From Nepenthes gracilis (lineage: Eukaryota; Streptophyta; Magnoliopsida; Caryophyllales; Nepenthaceae): a stretch of 64,000 bases of DNA. Of the stretch, positions 48,832 to 60,780 are shown piece after piece. The DNA lies in contig BSYO01000014.1 in the NCBI GenBank assembly GCA_033239525.1, positions 14,802,021 to 14,866,020 on the forward strand. Reading direction: 5' to 3'. The position numbers were made by a program, and so were the translations under genes. How positions within the stretch are numbered: the first letter of the stretch is position 1; every line of letters starts with the position of its first letter. The notes beneath the pieces are model-generated. The model worked only from the letters and a program-made list of their open reading frames with translations, ran no database searches and was not told where the DNA came from.

Positions 48832-50617
48832 CTATTGTCCCTTAGCAATAAGCTTGGCTATGGAAGCACGTTGGTTCTCCTTAGCAGCGCTATCCTCGAA
48901 AGAATTAGTCATTTCTTTGGTAACAATAGCTCGATCTTCGAACCTGTAATTTTGCCTTTCTGACTCCCGAGCACTATTGCTCCATTTGGCCACTTCTTTC
49001 TTTAGGTTGATTAACCTATCCCCGAGGTTTGACACCCTAGCCTCAACAAACATAGCTCTACTATTCAGGGCATTAACTACTGCCAGATCAATGTATGACC
49101 TCAAGAGATGCACTGCTTTTTGCTCTAAAAAGAAAACCTTTGTCTAACTTAGTTAACCAGCACCAAGAACTACAAAAGGAGCATATTAGCAATAATCATG
49201 AAAGCAATAATTAAATCAAGCTAAAAATAGAAATTAACCTCTTAGGAGGAAAATCATCTCTAGCAATTAGGTGAAGGGCCACTAGTGCTGGGACTTGGAG
49301 AGGTTGGAGGCATCAAGCAAAGGAGTGGCAAGATTTGCCGAAACATATGGATATCGAAACTAAAAACTCCCTATGAAGATTCAGCCTCATTGCTTCCTTA
49401 AGAAGGGAATATCGAGTGGACCATCGAGTGGACCTTAATATCCATTGCAACACAAAAGTTTCTCATGACACCTTTCGGTTCCAAGGAGACGACACATGTG
49501 ATCGGAATCTAAATTGCCGATCCAACTAAAGAAGGGTGGCAGGAATAATGGAAATCTCATACTCGACAATAATTGGAGTAACAACAATTGGCACACTCCT
49601 ATATGTAAAACAATATGAAAAAGCATACTCCTCATCTAGCAACACAAAAGTGATCATCTTGTCAGCATGCAAAATAGGTATCTCCTCAGGGGATCTCATA
49701 GGAGAAGTGGTGACAATGGGAGTCCAAGATCGGACAACCTCCTTAGCTCACTCTTCGGCTTCACACTTGGCAAAGGTGGCATCGATTCTCCTTAATTCTT
49801 CACTAGCAATAAAAGCAGTTGGAAAAGTTACAAGACAGTTGCATGAGTAGCCAACACTGATGTGAACTCTAGGGTGTCCCCACTACGATTTCCTTCCTCC
49901 TTTTCAAGAGGCAAGCTGGCAAGTCAATGACTATGTTACCCCAAACAACAATATATCGTTTCACTTTGTCCAAAGCGGTGGGAGATGAGGGAACTATCAA
50001 TCACACGTAGCTCGTTGGCACATTGTTTAACAAGGTCCACACGAAGCTTAGTACAAAATCACTTATTTTTACTGATTGATTCAAATTAAGCTGGACTCAC
50101 ATTAATCCAATCGTTCAATGACACCCAGTCGGCTAAAAATTTAGTATAAAAAAACCAATTTTTTCAATTTTTTACAAAGTCATAGTTTCATTTTCTTATT
50201 TTGAACTCCTTTTAGAAAGTCAAGAATATCTAATTATTTTTTTATCAAATATGAAAATGATTTTAACCATTTTAGCATCCATCTTGAGCTCATAACACCG
50301 GAAGAAAACACATAAAGTTACCAAGCATTGGATAACATTAGGATGGAGCCATGAGATAGGAATCTACAATGCCCTCATAATCTTTGCAAATTCCTTAGCT
50401 ATGGGAACGCGAAGATTATTTTTCAAATGGGCCTTATGGATGGCAATGAAACCATGAGAGGAGATGACACCCCATCTTCTAGCAAATGAACAACATAAGA
50501 AAGGGCAATCAAAATATCATACTTGCCATTGATATCTACTATGTCAAATAATGACCACGATAAAGCAATATCAACAATGCTTTGAAAGGAAGAGCTTCCA
50601 ATCCTATATAGAGCCAT
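48832..50617 (-). pseudogene. Antisense extra ORF of the gypsy element (coiled-coil, gag-like)
   Basis: Two open pieces on the minus strand, 50423-50617 and 48832-49113, with decayed frame between. The upstream part contains NLRVPIAKEFAKIMRAL, and then LHPNVIQCLVTLCVFF, which resembles the Transposase_28/PMD-like proteins carried antisense by some plant gypsy elements. The downstream piece is a heptad-rich, charged segment (LGDRLINLKKEVAKWSNSAR) predicted to be coiled coil. The position between integrase and the 3' end, and the opposite strand, fit the extra antisense ORFs described in Tat elements. Family assignment is by recall only. Confidence 0.45.
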
Positions 50618-50650
50618 GAATAACAGGAAAAAATAAGATTATGAAGCTCT

Positions 50651-52920
50651 AAAAATTCAGGGTTATAGAATTTTTGTTTCAAGAAAGAGTAGAGGCAAGA
50701 ATAATATTTGACTTGAATTTAAATGAAAGTAATGAAAACACCAGATATGAATTGAAAAAACAATCAATATTTAGAAACAACACATTTAAAGAAAAATGCC
50801 GATCTAGATGATGCATCTTTTTTCTAAAACATGTTACATTAAGGCAATGTTCTGTACTCAATTTAAAATAATAAAAATGCCATGTATTGATAATCCGCAA
50901 AAAGGAATACCAAGTGGTCATACCATGCGTCTCAAATTTAAAAAAAAAAAAAAAAGAGCCATCTAATAAAGCATTAGAGGCGCTATCAACATATCACCTC
51001 AGTTATAGGAGATATCATTAAAATAATGTCATCCTTATTACTGCTCAATTAATTGTTTGAATGCAATGAAATAAAAATACAATTAGTTTCAAAAGGCATA
51101 CAGATTAAGCTCTTAAAATTTTTGTTTAATTTATTTAAGGCATTGGTTTGTCAAAAAGTCAAACTGTCAAATTTTATTAAAATTAAGAATTAGTTGTCAG
51201 GTTATCACTTGACAACTCTTAAGCCTCAAAACCATAAATCAGAAAAGTTCCATCTGGGTTTGTTGATTTATCAAAATTTTTCATGATTTTACATTCTCAT
51301 GAGAATGTAAGTATATAGGTCCAAATACAGAAGGAACAGATTGAATATTATATATCCAATTTAAAAAATAAAAAGTATCAATTTTTTATTTATTCTTGGT
51401 GACAAACATATATAAATTATATTTCAAGATAAAAATATTGAATTAATCAATTTGTCAAAAAAAAAAAAAGAATGTTAGTGTGATGAATCTTAGCAGTAGT
51501 AAAAGAATTATCATGCCTCACTCTAATAATAACTCATCCAAATAAAGAAAGCAAAAGAGTAACACTTAGCCAAATGACTCATATGAATTGATGGTAGGCA
51601 ATCAAATGCTCGTAATGAGTGCATCCTGGCTTATATGCTAGTCACATAAAAGACAGGTGCATGCACTAAAATACACCTAAAGGCATAAGGTTGTCCTAGT
51701 AATTACTCATAGAAAAAACTAATTTGACTGATAATATTATATACAATAGACAAACCAAATCAATTTTTATTGTAAAAAAGGAAAGCAAAATGGATTTTGT
51801 CACTGACACTTGGAGGAACCCCAAGGCACCAAGATCATCTATCTTCTGTCAAGAATAAAATATCTGCTAAATAAAGATGGGCTTGAAAGATCCAACTGAC
51901 TCTATCAACTACAAAGGCTGAGAAATTGAATGAAGAAGATAAAGTAAAAGATTGCTTCCTTTTATAGCAAAAATGAGAAAAGAAATGAAACATTTTAGAG
52001 TAGCAATATGTAATCTACAATCAAAGAATTTCTATCAAAACGATTGGACCGCAAGCTGTGATTGATATAACCAATTAGAAATGATTACTCACTAATTTTG
52101 AGTTACTTGGAAATCAACGTTCAAACTGTTTAAAGATTGAGCTAATTTGATCCTCATTTCTTTCAAGCAAGTTGGGATCAAAACATCATTGCGGAGGATT
52201 GCCATCTCAGTTTGCTAGTTCTCTTTGTTCAACCAATTCATGCAGTTGATCAGCTTAGCAAAGCCGAAGATCAAAATCTATAGCACTCCAAGACAAACAA
52301 GAATAATCTCCCCATAAACTAATGAAAAGATGTCCTTGTAAAGCACGAAGGTTGGCAATACTATACAAGAAGTCTTGCCCATGCAGTAAACTAAGTTTAA
52401 TTAGACACGTCTCAAAAGAAAAGCAAGTGGCATACATTGGTTAGCTGAACTTTGGAGGATCACAGAAATCCATACCAGCCACCTACAGCCCGTATTAAAG
52501 ACCATTTAGGTGTCGCTTACATGGCCTAGCTACTGAATCCAACCCTTGCCTATACCTCATTTAAAGGATATCATGGCCAGGAGAGCAAAAATCGTCACTA
52601 GCCTACCAGATTGAAAACTCATTCAACACTAATTTCGTCACAATTTGGTCAAGAGAGCCTGGCTTGAGTAGTGTATTACATTATTCTTAAATAGTCTGCT
52701 CATACTAAATAAGCTTCAAAATGATATGTATCCTATAATAAATTCCACAAGCTTTTCACAATCCACATTGTTATTCAGCTAAGAGGATTATTATCCAATT
52801 GGCCTCACCTCCCAACCAAGCTCTATTCATTAACTCAGCCCCAACACCACTCTTGAAACAGTTGTCTCGTCATCTGGTACAAATGAGTAGGTAACTCTTT
52901 GCATCTCTTTATCGGCTCAT
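50651..52920. other. AT-rich repeat-derived spacer, no gene recognised
   Basis: Probably the remaining 3' part of the gypsy element. No copy of the 41.5 kb LTR is recognisable. Short frames are not protein-like. Confidence 0.35.
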
Positions 52921-52922
52921 GC

Positions 52923-53247
52923 CAATATTGACTTAGACTTCAGAGGAATTCATCCGAGAAGATAAACCAAGACCCTTCATTGTTACTCTTTGTAATATGT
53001 AGGACCAAGGAACCCGACTATCTGAATTGAGCTTCCTCCTCAGGTTGCCTCTATTCCAAGTCATTTTGTCTGTTCAGATATCAATTTCAAATATTGACTC
53101 AGATATTAGAGGAATTTCTTTGAGAACACAACTCACGATCCTTCATTGTTATTATTTGCAGTGTGCAAAACCAAGTAACCTGACTAACTGAATCGAGCTT
53201 CCTCCTTGGGTCACCTCTATTCCAAGTCATTTCCTCGATTCATGTAT
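52923..53247 (+). repeat. Tandem duplication of a 160-165 bp LTR-like segment
   Basis: 'AATATTGACTTAGACTTCAG ... CCTTCATTGTTACTCTTTG ... GAGCTTCCTCCTCAGG ... CTCTATTCCAAGTCATT' at 52924-53075 is repeated as 'AATATTGACTCAGATATTAG ...' at 53091-53240. The 'TTGACTTAGACTTCAGAGGA' phrase resembles the sequence near the 3' ends of the gypsy LTRs in this window, so this may be the end of a decayed LTR with an internal duplication. Confidence 0.65.
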
Positions 53248-53504
53248 ACACTAGTTTAAATAAAACATGCAGGAAAATGCTATATTTGCCCAATGAGTAA
53301 TAATGAAAATTTATCACAACACTTAAACTTCATATCCAAATCATGACTGATACAATTACCAAACATACGTGACCTTACAATATAAACTATAGCTTTACAT
53401 CTACAGGTAAAAGAGGAAAAGGCCGCAAGGCACAAGTTCTCAAAACCCTCCAAATTGTTAAAACTGACACATTATGGCAGGGACGGCGGAGGAAGAGGTC
53501 GTTC

Positions 53505-54844
53505 TTAGCTTCCAACTTCTGAAATGCTCTGTAAGGCGGGCTTCCACTGTCCAGCTCCGCCACCACCACCATGATGCCTGCCCATCATACCTCTGCTGCT
53601 GCCACCGCTTCCTGGTCTGTGAGCCGCCTGCACATTTAGAACAAGACCTTGTAGAATTTACTTTGGAGTTCAGAACAAAGTATGTTCCATTGTGTGCCGC
53701 CTTCATCCAATCGAATTAAAAATTTAAGATTTCAGATTTTATACGTAGAAAAAATAATAATAAATATGTAAACTGGTATATTTTTCCATTTTATTTTTAT
53801 ATAATAAGAATATTACAAAAAAGATAACACCAAAAAGTCCTTTCTTAATTTTTTTTTCCCATTTTTCGTAAATTTTTAATTTCAAATACACCCTTAATAT
53901 TATGTTAAATTTTTCAATCAACATAAGGCTGATATTGCGTTAAAGATAAAAGAAGCATATATAATATAACTTAACAGATGTATTTAACATCTGTTAATTT
54001 TGTTGTGAAAAAATACACCTTTTTATTGAAATTAGAGACCAAAATTTGATGTATTAATTTTAATATATCTCTTACCAAACTACAATCAATGCATAATTTA
54101 TTTTCTATAGAGAGATTTAAAAACATAAAAATAATCTAGGCCTTAATTATAAGAAATATGTACATAGATTATACATGAGTCACATTAATTGTGTATTTCT
54201 AAAGATATTACCTTAGCTTGGCCACTTTGATCCGTTTTCAGATTCGGAGTTGGACCGAGTGACCCACTGAGTTTCTTCTTCTCAGCTCCAACGATCTCTC
54301 TTTCCTTCAGCAGTTTCCCGAGTTTCACGCATTTCTTTGCTGCAAACTCTTTCAGAACGTCTACAGTGTTCGAGTCCGTAATGAAACCAACAAAAGTAAA
54401 TACAAAAACGAAAATCACGGTATTAAAAGATTTCCCTGCTTAACAACAACGAATTCTTATATTGTAATTAGAAGGATTGTTTGAGGGTCAATTTGTATAA
54501 ACACTATAGTTAAACATCAATTTGCATTTTCCATTTTTGAAGTTGCAGAGTTCGTCATTGATATTCTCATATACTGTGTATAACGAACCTTCAAAACTGA
54601 TGAGACGATAAACGTGTCCGATGTGGAGAGTGTCGTCGGGACGGAGCAGCTTAAGCTGCTTTACCGGCGGGCCACAGTTCCCAGACTTCGCCGTCGGCGA
54701 AGTGATCACTAGTGCGACATAATGGCCTGGGTTCGAATTCATGACCTCGTGCGCGCTGACCGACCAATAGATCCTGTCGACCATCAACTTCCCTGGATGT
54801 TGAATTACAACCGTCGCCGCCTCCGCCGCTTGACAATTCCCCAT
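53505..54844 (-). CDS. DUF4228/PADRE domain protein, three exons
   Basis: Exons (minus strand): 54589-54844, 54212-54360, 53505-53627. GT-AG junctions with matching phases; 528 nt, 175 residues plus TAA. Typical of the family: MGNC start (Gly2 myristoylation and Cys4 palmitoylation type), an RIYWSVSAHEVMNSNPGHYV region at 24-42, VKQLKLLRPDDTL at 61-73 followed by GHVYRLISFEDVL, a basic helical middle (KKCVKLGKLLKERE), and a Gly/His/Arg-rich tail with RPGSGGSSRG, MGRHHGGG and a final QWKPALQSISEVGS. PADRE genes are often pathogen- or stress-induced, but the biochemical role is unknown. Two TTGACT W-box cores upstream fit such regulation. Longer frames across exons 1 and 3 in other phases are not real. 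Confidence 0.93.
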
Positions 54845-55530
54845 CTTTTCTCCGCTTCAGATCTTGGCTAAGAGTATTGCTGGTATTAATAAAAATCACT
54901 TGCGCTTAATTTAAAGCTGTTTTGTGACGAGATTTAGGGATTGCTGTAGGGCCTTTTTGCTCCAATGTTCAAAGAAATGAGCCTTCGAATTTGGGGGGGA
55001 ATGCGTAGTTCAAGATATTAACACAACAGCGACGAATCTGACACCTCTGCTAAGGCTCGCCACTTTACTCAAAAGAATCGGAGAGGACTGATTGACGCGA
55101 CAGAGAGTGAGATCGGCGAATATCGAGATATTTATTTTGACAAGCTCCGTCTTCTCTTTCATTCAATATCTTTCAACAGCTTTCTCGATTCACTGGCCAC
55201 AGCTACGTGCCTAGTCAAGTCGAGTTTCTTAGCCTTGAAATTGTGAGAACGAATACTTGAGATCACCATGCCAGTCAACCCCAATTAAAAGGGTAATCGA
55301 GAAGCTGTGACATGATCTGAGAGCAATGGAAAGAAACAATGAGAGAAAGGTGAGTGTATGGAGGATGAAGTTTATGCTACGCGAGATTCAGGTAAGGTGA
55401 TAGTTGGAAGAGTTTTTGTTGTCGGAGACGTTGAGCATTTGATCTGCCAAACCACCTGCAGGTGTGTTTTCAACTGCAGATTACTCTGAGAGTGACCGCA
55501 GTAGAGGATGAATTATTGATTGTTGTTAGA
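54845..55530 (-). promoter_or_regulatory. Promoter region of the DUF4228 gene
   Basis: Moderately GC-rich sequence upstream of the ATG. On the minus strand, TTGACT (W-box core) occurs at 55213-55218 and 55273-55278, about 370 and 430 bp from the start codon. No obvious TATA at a fixed distance. Binding by WRKY factors is an inference from motif only. Confidence 0.35.
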
Positions 55531-55542
55531 ATATTCCCTCAT

Positions 55543-55573
<31 letters not shown>

Positions 55574-56279
55574 TCCTCTTTATTTTATTTCATTTTAAAA
55601 AATATATATATTCTTAATTTTTATTTTAAAATTAAATTGTCTAATTAATCTTACTTTGCATTGTATACTAATAAATAGATTTGTTGACAAGATTAAATGT
55701 ATAAAATTAAAAAAAAAAAAAGGTTAATTTAAGTCGAGAATATAATTAAAATTTAAGAATTTAAGAATATATTTGAACCGGATCGATTTTTTTGTTTTGG
55801 ATTGGCAGTTGGACCGCTTCGATGGATACGAACCGTGGAAATTTTTTAGTAAGTTTTTACTTTTTATTTTATTTATTTATTTATTTAAATTTCTTTATAT
55901 TGGAAACTGACTTATCACCTGTGTGTGACGTGACTTAAAAGGTTAAAAGTTGATGTAATCATAATAAGTCTTAACGAATCGATTATTAAGAGTAATGACA
56001 ATTAATCATCACTATTGTTTATAAATTTATTTTAATGATAAGTGAACTTACGATTAATATTTAATATAAATTTTTTTAAATATTTTATTTATTTATTTAT
56101 AATTAATTTTATTTTAATAAGTAACAGCTACGACAATATAAATATAAAATTAATATATTAAATTGAGATATTAAAATTTAAAGAGTTAAAATAAATATAA
56201 ATAAAATTCAGTATTTAAAGTATAATTTTAGATGCAATAACAACTAAATTAAAATCAATCAATAAGATATTTATAAAAT
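55531..56279. repeat. AT-rich spacer with (ATTT)n microsatellite
   Basis: An (ATTT)n run at about 55541-55573 and a shorter one at about 55867-55885. No gene recognised. Confidence 0.7.
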
Positions 56280-57310
56280 TGTTGCGTTCTGGATCCGCAA
56301 CGTCCAGTCGGATCCGTGGTTTTCAGGCAACACGAGGAAATGTGATGTTGGATGCGAGAGGAAGATCGAGACTAGATTTTTTACGTAGAAAACCTCTTCC
56401 TGAATAGGGAGGAAAAACCACGATACTCAGGACCTTGAAAATACTTCACTATTTGGGTTGAAATTTTTACAAAGTACAAGTATTGGGGTTAATCCCTTCC
56501 TTGTCTGTTGTTTTGTGTTTCTTTCTTAGGAGGTTATACTCGCTGAGAGTCTTTGCTACTCTCGTCGAGGATCTCTTTGCTTCGCTTTTTGGGGAAATGG
56601 GAGACTAAGTGGCCGAGAGTGTGAATGGGGCTTTCCTCTTTTAGAGAGGTCTCAGTGAGAATGAGAATTTGCCCAGAGGTCCTTTTAAATGAAGCCTCGT
56701 TGGGTATTTATAAAGAAAATCAGGCCGTTGGGGATGAGACGCGTGGCAGCCATCGGATAGCCCAAATGTTGTGCAGTGTCCCACTGGCCCCATTAATGCT
56801 GCTGACGTGCGCGGTAAGGCACGCGGCTAGCGCCGCTGGCAGGTCTAGGTGTGTCAGTCTTGATTTCACCAGGCGTGCTCTATTCAGATGGAGACTAACA
56901 ATGGTTGCAGGTTTCCTTGGGAATCGGCGAAATCACTTAGTTGGCATCCTTGAGTATAGGGTAGTCATCGTCCCTGAGTGGAGCCCCTCGTGAGTTCGCG
57001 GACTCGTAAGAAGAGGCTGTTCTTGGAGGATCTTCTGAGAAAAGTCCGGGAGCCTCTTCTCAATTTCTCGGACGATTCTGAGACTCAGCAGGGCTTCCAG
57101 AGTTCTCGGTCCTTTGGGTGTCGCTAGCGTTGTCATCGAGCTTCCTTACGAGCGGACAGTACTTTTTGGGCTTTTGTTGTGGTCTTGGTCTTTGGGCCAT
57201 TGGCCTCTATTTTGGGCCTCTCAGGCCACCCAATTTTCTTGGCTTACGGGAGTATTTTTGGGCCTCTGTTTGGGTCGTGCTTTCATGGGCCCTTATATTG
57301 GGGCCCAACA
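56280..57310 (-). mobile_element. Solo LTR, family A, reversed orientation
   Basis: On the minus strand the 1031-bp block begins TGTTGGGCCCC and ends GGATCCAGAACGCAACA, the same termini as the solo LTR at 447-1452. A perfect target duplication AAAAT flanks it (56275-56279 and 57311-57315). TATAAATA on the minus strand at about 56705-56712 is a promoter candidate. Frames such as 56625-56993 are chance. Confidence 0.85.
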
Positions 57311-57315
57311 AAAAT

Positions 57316-57700
57316 AATATAGTTTATATTTTAAGTTTATGATTTAAGAAAACTAAAGTTATAATAATAATGTGACACATGTAATTATTGTATGGTAATT
57401 AAGAAAAATAATTATATTTCATGTTTTTATGATAAAAATATATTTTTTAAATTGAATGAAAAAATTTATGAGATTGTCATTAAACAAACTACATTTTTTT
57501 GGATCACAATATTTAACAACTAAACAGTAATATATATATAAATTAAGGATTATAAAAATAAAAAAATTAATATGGATGACTGACATCACATTAAAATATA
57601 AGATAAAGAATATTAGTATTTGTAATATTTAAAAATTACATATATAAAATATAAGATTAAAATAAATATTAAAAATTATTTAAATATTTAAAATATGGGC
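57316..57700. other. AT-rich spacer, nothing recognised
   Basis: Low-complexity A/T sequence between the solo LTR and the LINE. No feature could be supported. Confidence 0.5.
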
Positions 57701-60700
57701 CAAAGATACTGCTGATGTATGCTATGATTGATTGATAATGTCTACCCTCAACGGACTAATTCATAAGTTGTAGACTGCCTTTATTCTTAAGAAATGTATT
57801 GGTGATGACATTCTTATGACATATAAACTTCTCAATATTTACCATCTTGATAAGGGTATAGTGCAATACACTATAAAAGTCAATCCCCAAAAGACATATG
57901 CTATGAGCGAATGTGATTTCTTCTTTGTCCACCATGAGTTTCATGGGGTTCCTTGCCCTTTGTACTAAATTGGTTAAGCAGCATATCACAACTTAGTTCA
58001 TTCTCCTTATTTATTAATTAGGAATCAGTAGATTTTTCTAGAGATACTCGGGATCTCCATCAAGATAACCCTTTATCTTTTGCATCTATTCGTAATTACT
58101 ATATTAAATTTACAATCATTACCTATGAGGATTTTTAAGTATAATTGGAAGTGTAAATAAGTTAGATTAATCATATTAGCTTTTTAAGGATGATTTGCTT
58201 CTACTTTTGGTGTTGATCTTCATTTTTGTGGCTACTTTCAAGGGTTGCTTCTCTCTATTCCTTACCTTGTTTGGTCTGAAACTGAATCAATTGAAGAGCA
58301 AGCTCTTAATTTATGGAATGAACGTTTGCACTCTTTCTTCTATCATGGGATCTAATGGGCTTTGAGCTTGGAAATTTTTCAATTAGGTATTTAGATATCC
58401 TTCTTCTTTTATCAAGGCTTAAAGTTTTCAGTTGTAACATGATTACTATTAAAATTGAGTCTTAGTGGTCTAGGCCTCTATCTTGTGTGGCACAACCCCA
58501 ATTGATTAAATTGATATTTGCTACTTTCATATGTTATTTTCTGCTGTTTTTACTTTTTATGATAATGTGATCAAAGAGATGGGGTCTCATTTGTACAACT
58601 TTCTTTCGCATTATTACTCAACCAATTATTCTTTTACCAAAATTTTGTAGGAGGTTGTTTGTAAACCTTCATGGAAGGGGCCTTGGTATTAGGAACCTAA
58701 AAGCTTGGAACAAAGCAATTCCCTCTAGATTTCTTGTTTGTCGCCATGAATTTTATGGAGTTCTCTACTTTTTTTACTAGATTGGTTAAGCAACAAATCA
58801 TAATTTAGTTCATTTTCCTTATTTATTAACGGGAAATCGGTTGATTTTTCTAGAAATACTTGGGGCCTTCGCCAAGGTAATCATTTGTATTTTGCATCCA
58901 TTCACGATTACTATATTAAAGTTGGAGCTATTGCTGATAAAAATTTGAAATACCATTAGAAGTGTAAACAAATCAAAATTAATTATATTAGCTTCTTATG
59001 GATGATTTGGTTATATTTGTCGGTGTCAATCTTCATTTTGTCATCACCTTCAAAGGTTGTTTCTATCTATTCCCCACCTTGTTTGGTTTGACGTCAAATA
59101 TGTTAAAGAATGTGTTTTTTATTTATGGCATGGATTTTTGTAGTCTTTCTTCTGTCATTGGGATCTATTGGGCTTTGAGGTTGGAAATCTTTGAATCAGG
59201 TATTTAGATAGCCTTTTCTATCATCTAAACTTGAATTTTCAATTGTAAGCTAATTATTAATAGGATTGAATCTTGTTGGTCCATGCCTCTATCTTTTGTA
59301 GGGTAACTTTAATGGACTAAATTCATCTTGGAAACTTTTATGCTTTGTGTTCTACTGTTTTCACTTTTCATGGAAGTGTGATCAAATGGATGGAGTCTCT
59401 TTTATGCAACTTTCTTTGGCATGATTGCTTAGCCGGCCATTCATCTACTAAAGTTTATTAGGAGGATGTTTGTAAACCTTTGATGGAGTGGGGCTCCATA
59501 CTATCAAGAACTTAAAAGTTTGGAACAAAGCAATTCTCTCTAGATTATTTTGATGAATCGTTTCCTTCTATAATGATTTTATTTGAATTGAGTGGTTGCA
59601 TTCTTATTAGCTAAATGATAAGTACATCTACACGATTTAAATTTTATATAATACTCTATGATTGTTAAGGGTGATTTTTAGCATTCAGCATACAATTAGA
59701 TGACGAATTTATTATGTTATTGTTAATAGAACTACAACTTGTCTATGGATTGGCTACCAACATCCCTTGGGTTTGTTAATTGAATTTCACTTTGATATTT
59801 TCTCCAATCTCGTTCATTTGATTTTGCGTGACTCTCAAGTTAAAAATATTGTTTGCTAGCTAGCTTGAGTGTAGCCTAATAAAAAGAATCCTATTTATTA
59901 AAGATGTCACGTCTGATATGCCTCTTTATAATCTCAACCTTCTCTATTAATACACTATTGTATGGCTTTTGGAAAAAAAATCTTTCAACCATTGTTAAAG
60001 ATTATCAAATGCAATAGCTTGGCTTGGACTCTCTCGAGGATTCCATCTCTCTTCTTTGTTTTATTGTTGGTAATTCTTAAGAAATAAACTATTGTAGACT
60101 AAGTCATATTCCCAGTAATAACAATCAAATTTGTATTATTTGTAGTTGCGATAATGATTCTCATGGTCATCCCTTTTTCTTTTTTTTTTTTTTGTGCTCT
60201 TACTCCAATCAAGTGTTGACACTCTTGTGCAAATTCAATAGGTGTAGTTGGCTGTATTTTGACTGATTTAGGGGATTCAGTGGGTTGGGATGAATTAGAG
60301 GGGTAAACACCATTTACGTACTCTTTTTAGACATATCTTGATTATATCAGTCTACTTTATTTTAAAGATTAGAAACAAGCTTATCTTTAGTAATATTTTC
60401 ATTTCTAGTCTCGATCTTCTAGTAGAGTCGATTAGTACTTGTATTAATGATAAAATTAGTTTTATACAGCATATCTTTTCTCTTATAACCGGTCTGGAGA
60501 AGGTGAGGGATCTGTCCTTGATAAGTGACACTTCCCCTTTTCGGGTTTGATGCCATGATAGGTTGTTTGCGATTTATCCCATTTTGTCTCAATTTGGACA
60601 TCCTATCCTAATGTCGTGTGGATGATTTTGTTTCTTGCCTAAGAGATTGTTTTGTTTAATACTTTTGTTTGGCATGTCACTCTTTTGTTATTCTAAAGTC

Positions 60701-60780
60701 TAATGTTTTTTTCTTTTGGGATTATTTATATTTTGTATATTTTTTTTTATTTAATACATTCTTGTTATTTGCCAAAAGAA
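57700..60780 (+). mobile_element. Truncated L1-type LINE with duplicated RT segment
   Basis: The plus strand reads as LINE reverse transcriptase: a KLLNIYHLDKGI..YTIKVN segment (about 57.82-57.88 kb) matches the DNILLA..ELV..YH and KVDLQKAYDTV region. A DDLVIFVGVNLH segment (59.0 kb) is the catalytic FADDLLIF region, and 'GIRNLKAWNKA' (58.69 and again near 59.51 kb) is the RT C terminus. Frames near 60.34-60.55 kb are the zf-RVT side. A segment of about 810 bp (57925-58738) is repeated at 58738-59540. The 3' end near 60.77 kb is AT-rich. Heavily mutated. Confidence 0.75.
57925..59540 (+). repeat. About 810-bp tandem duplication within the LINE
   Basis: Matching landmarks are offset by about 807 bp: 'CTAAATTGGTTAAGCAGCAT' at 57965 and 'CTAGATTGGTTAAGCAACAA' at 58772; 'GATGATTTGCTTCTACTTTT' at 58190 and 'GATGATTTGGTTATATTTGT' at 58997. 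Copies differ by many substitutions. The junction near 58735 follows the AWNKA motif directly. Confidence 0.75.

Larger units (their letters stand above)
42280..50650 (+). mobile_element. Decayed Ty3/gypsy element, probably Tat lineage
   Basis: The plus strand shows gag traces (about 42.9-43.5 kb), reverse transcriptase (45159-45353, with FITKQEIYYYKVIPFNLKN), RNase H (46236-46547, with NNVAEYETLLNGFKLAKE and YSDFELLVNQI) and integrase (about 46.9-47.4 kb, with an FIIVAIDYFTKW motif). Downstream of integrase, antisense frames at 48.8-50.6 kb resemble the extra antisense ORF reported for Tat-lineage elements. Stops and frameshifts are frequent, so it is non-functional. Confidence 0.75.

Noticed and set aside
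53387..53719. Open frames on both strands around 53.4-53.7 kb
   Set aside because: They overlap DUF4228 exon 3 in other phases; the spliced frame gives the conserved family C terminus.
56625..57342. 122-, 74- and 67-codon frames
   Set aside because: They lie inside the reversed solo LTR (56280-57310) or run off its end; composition follows the GC-rich LTR sequence.
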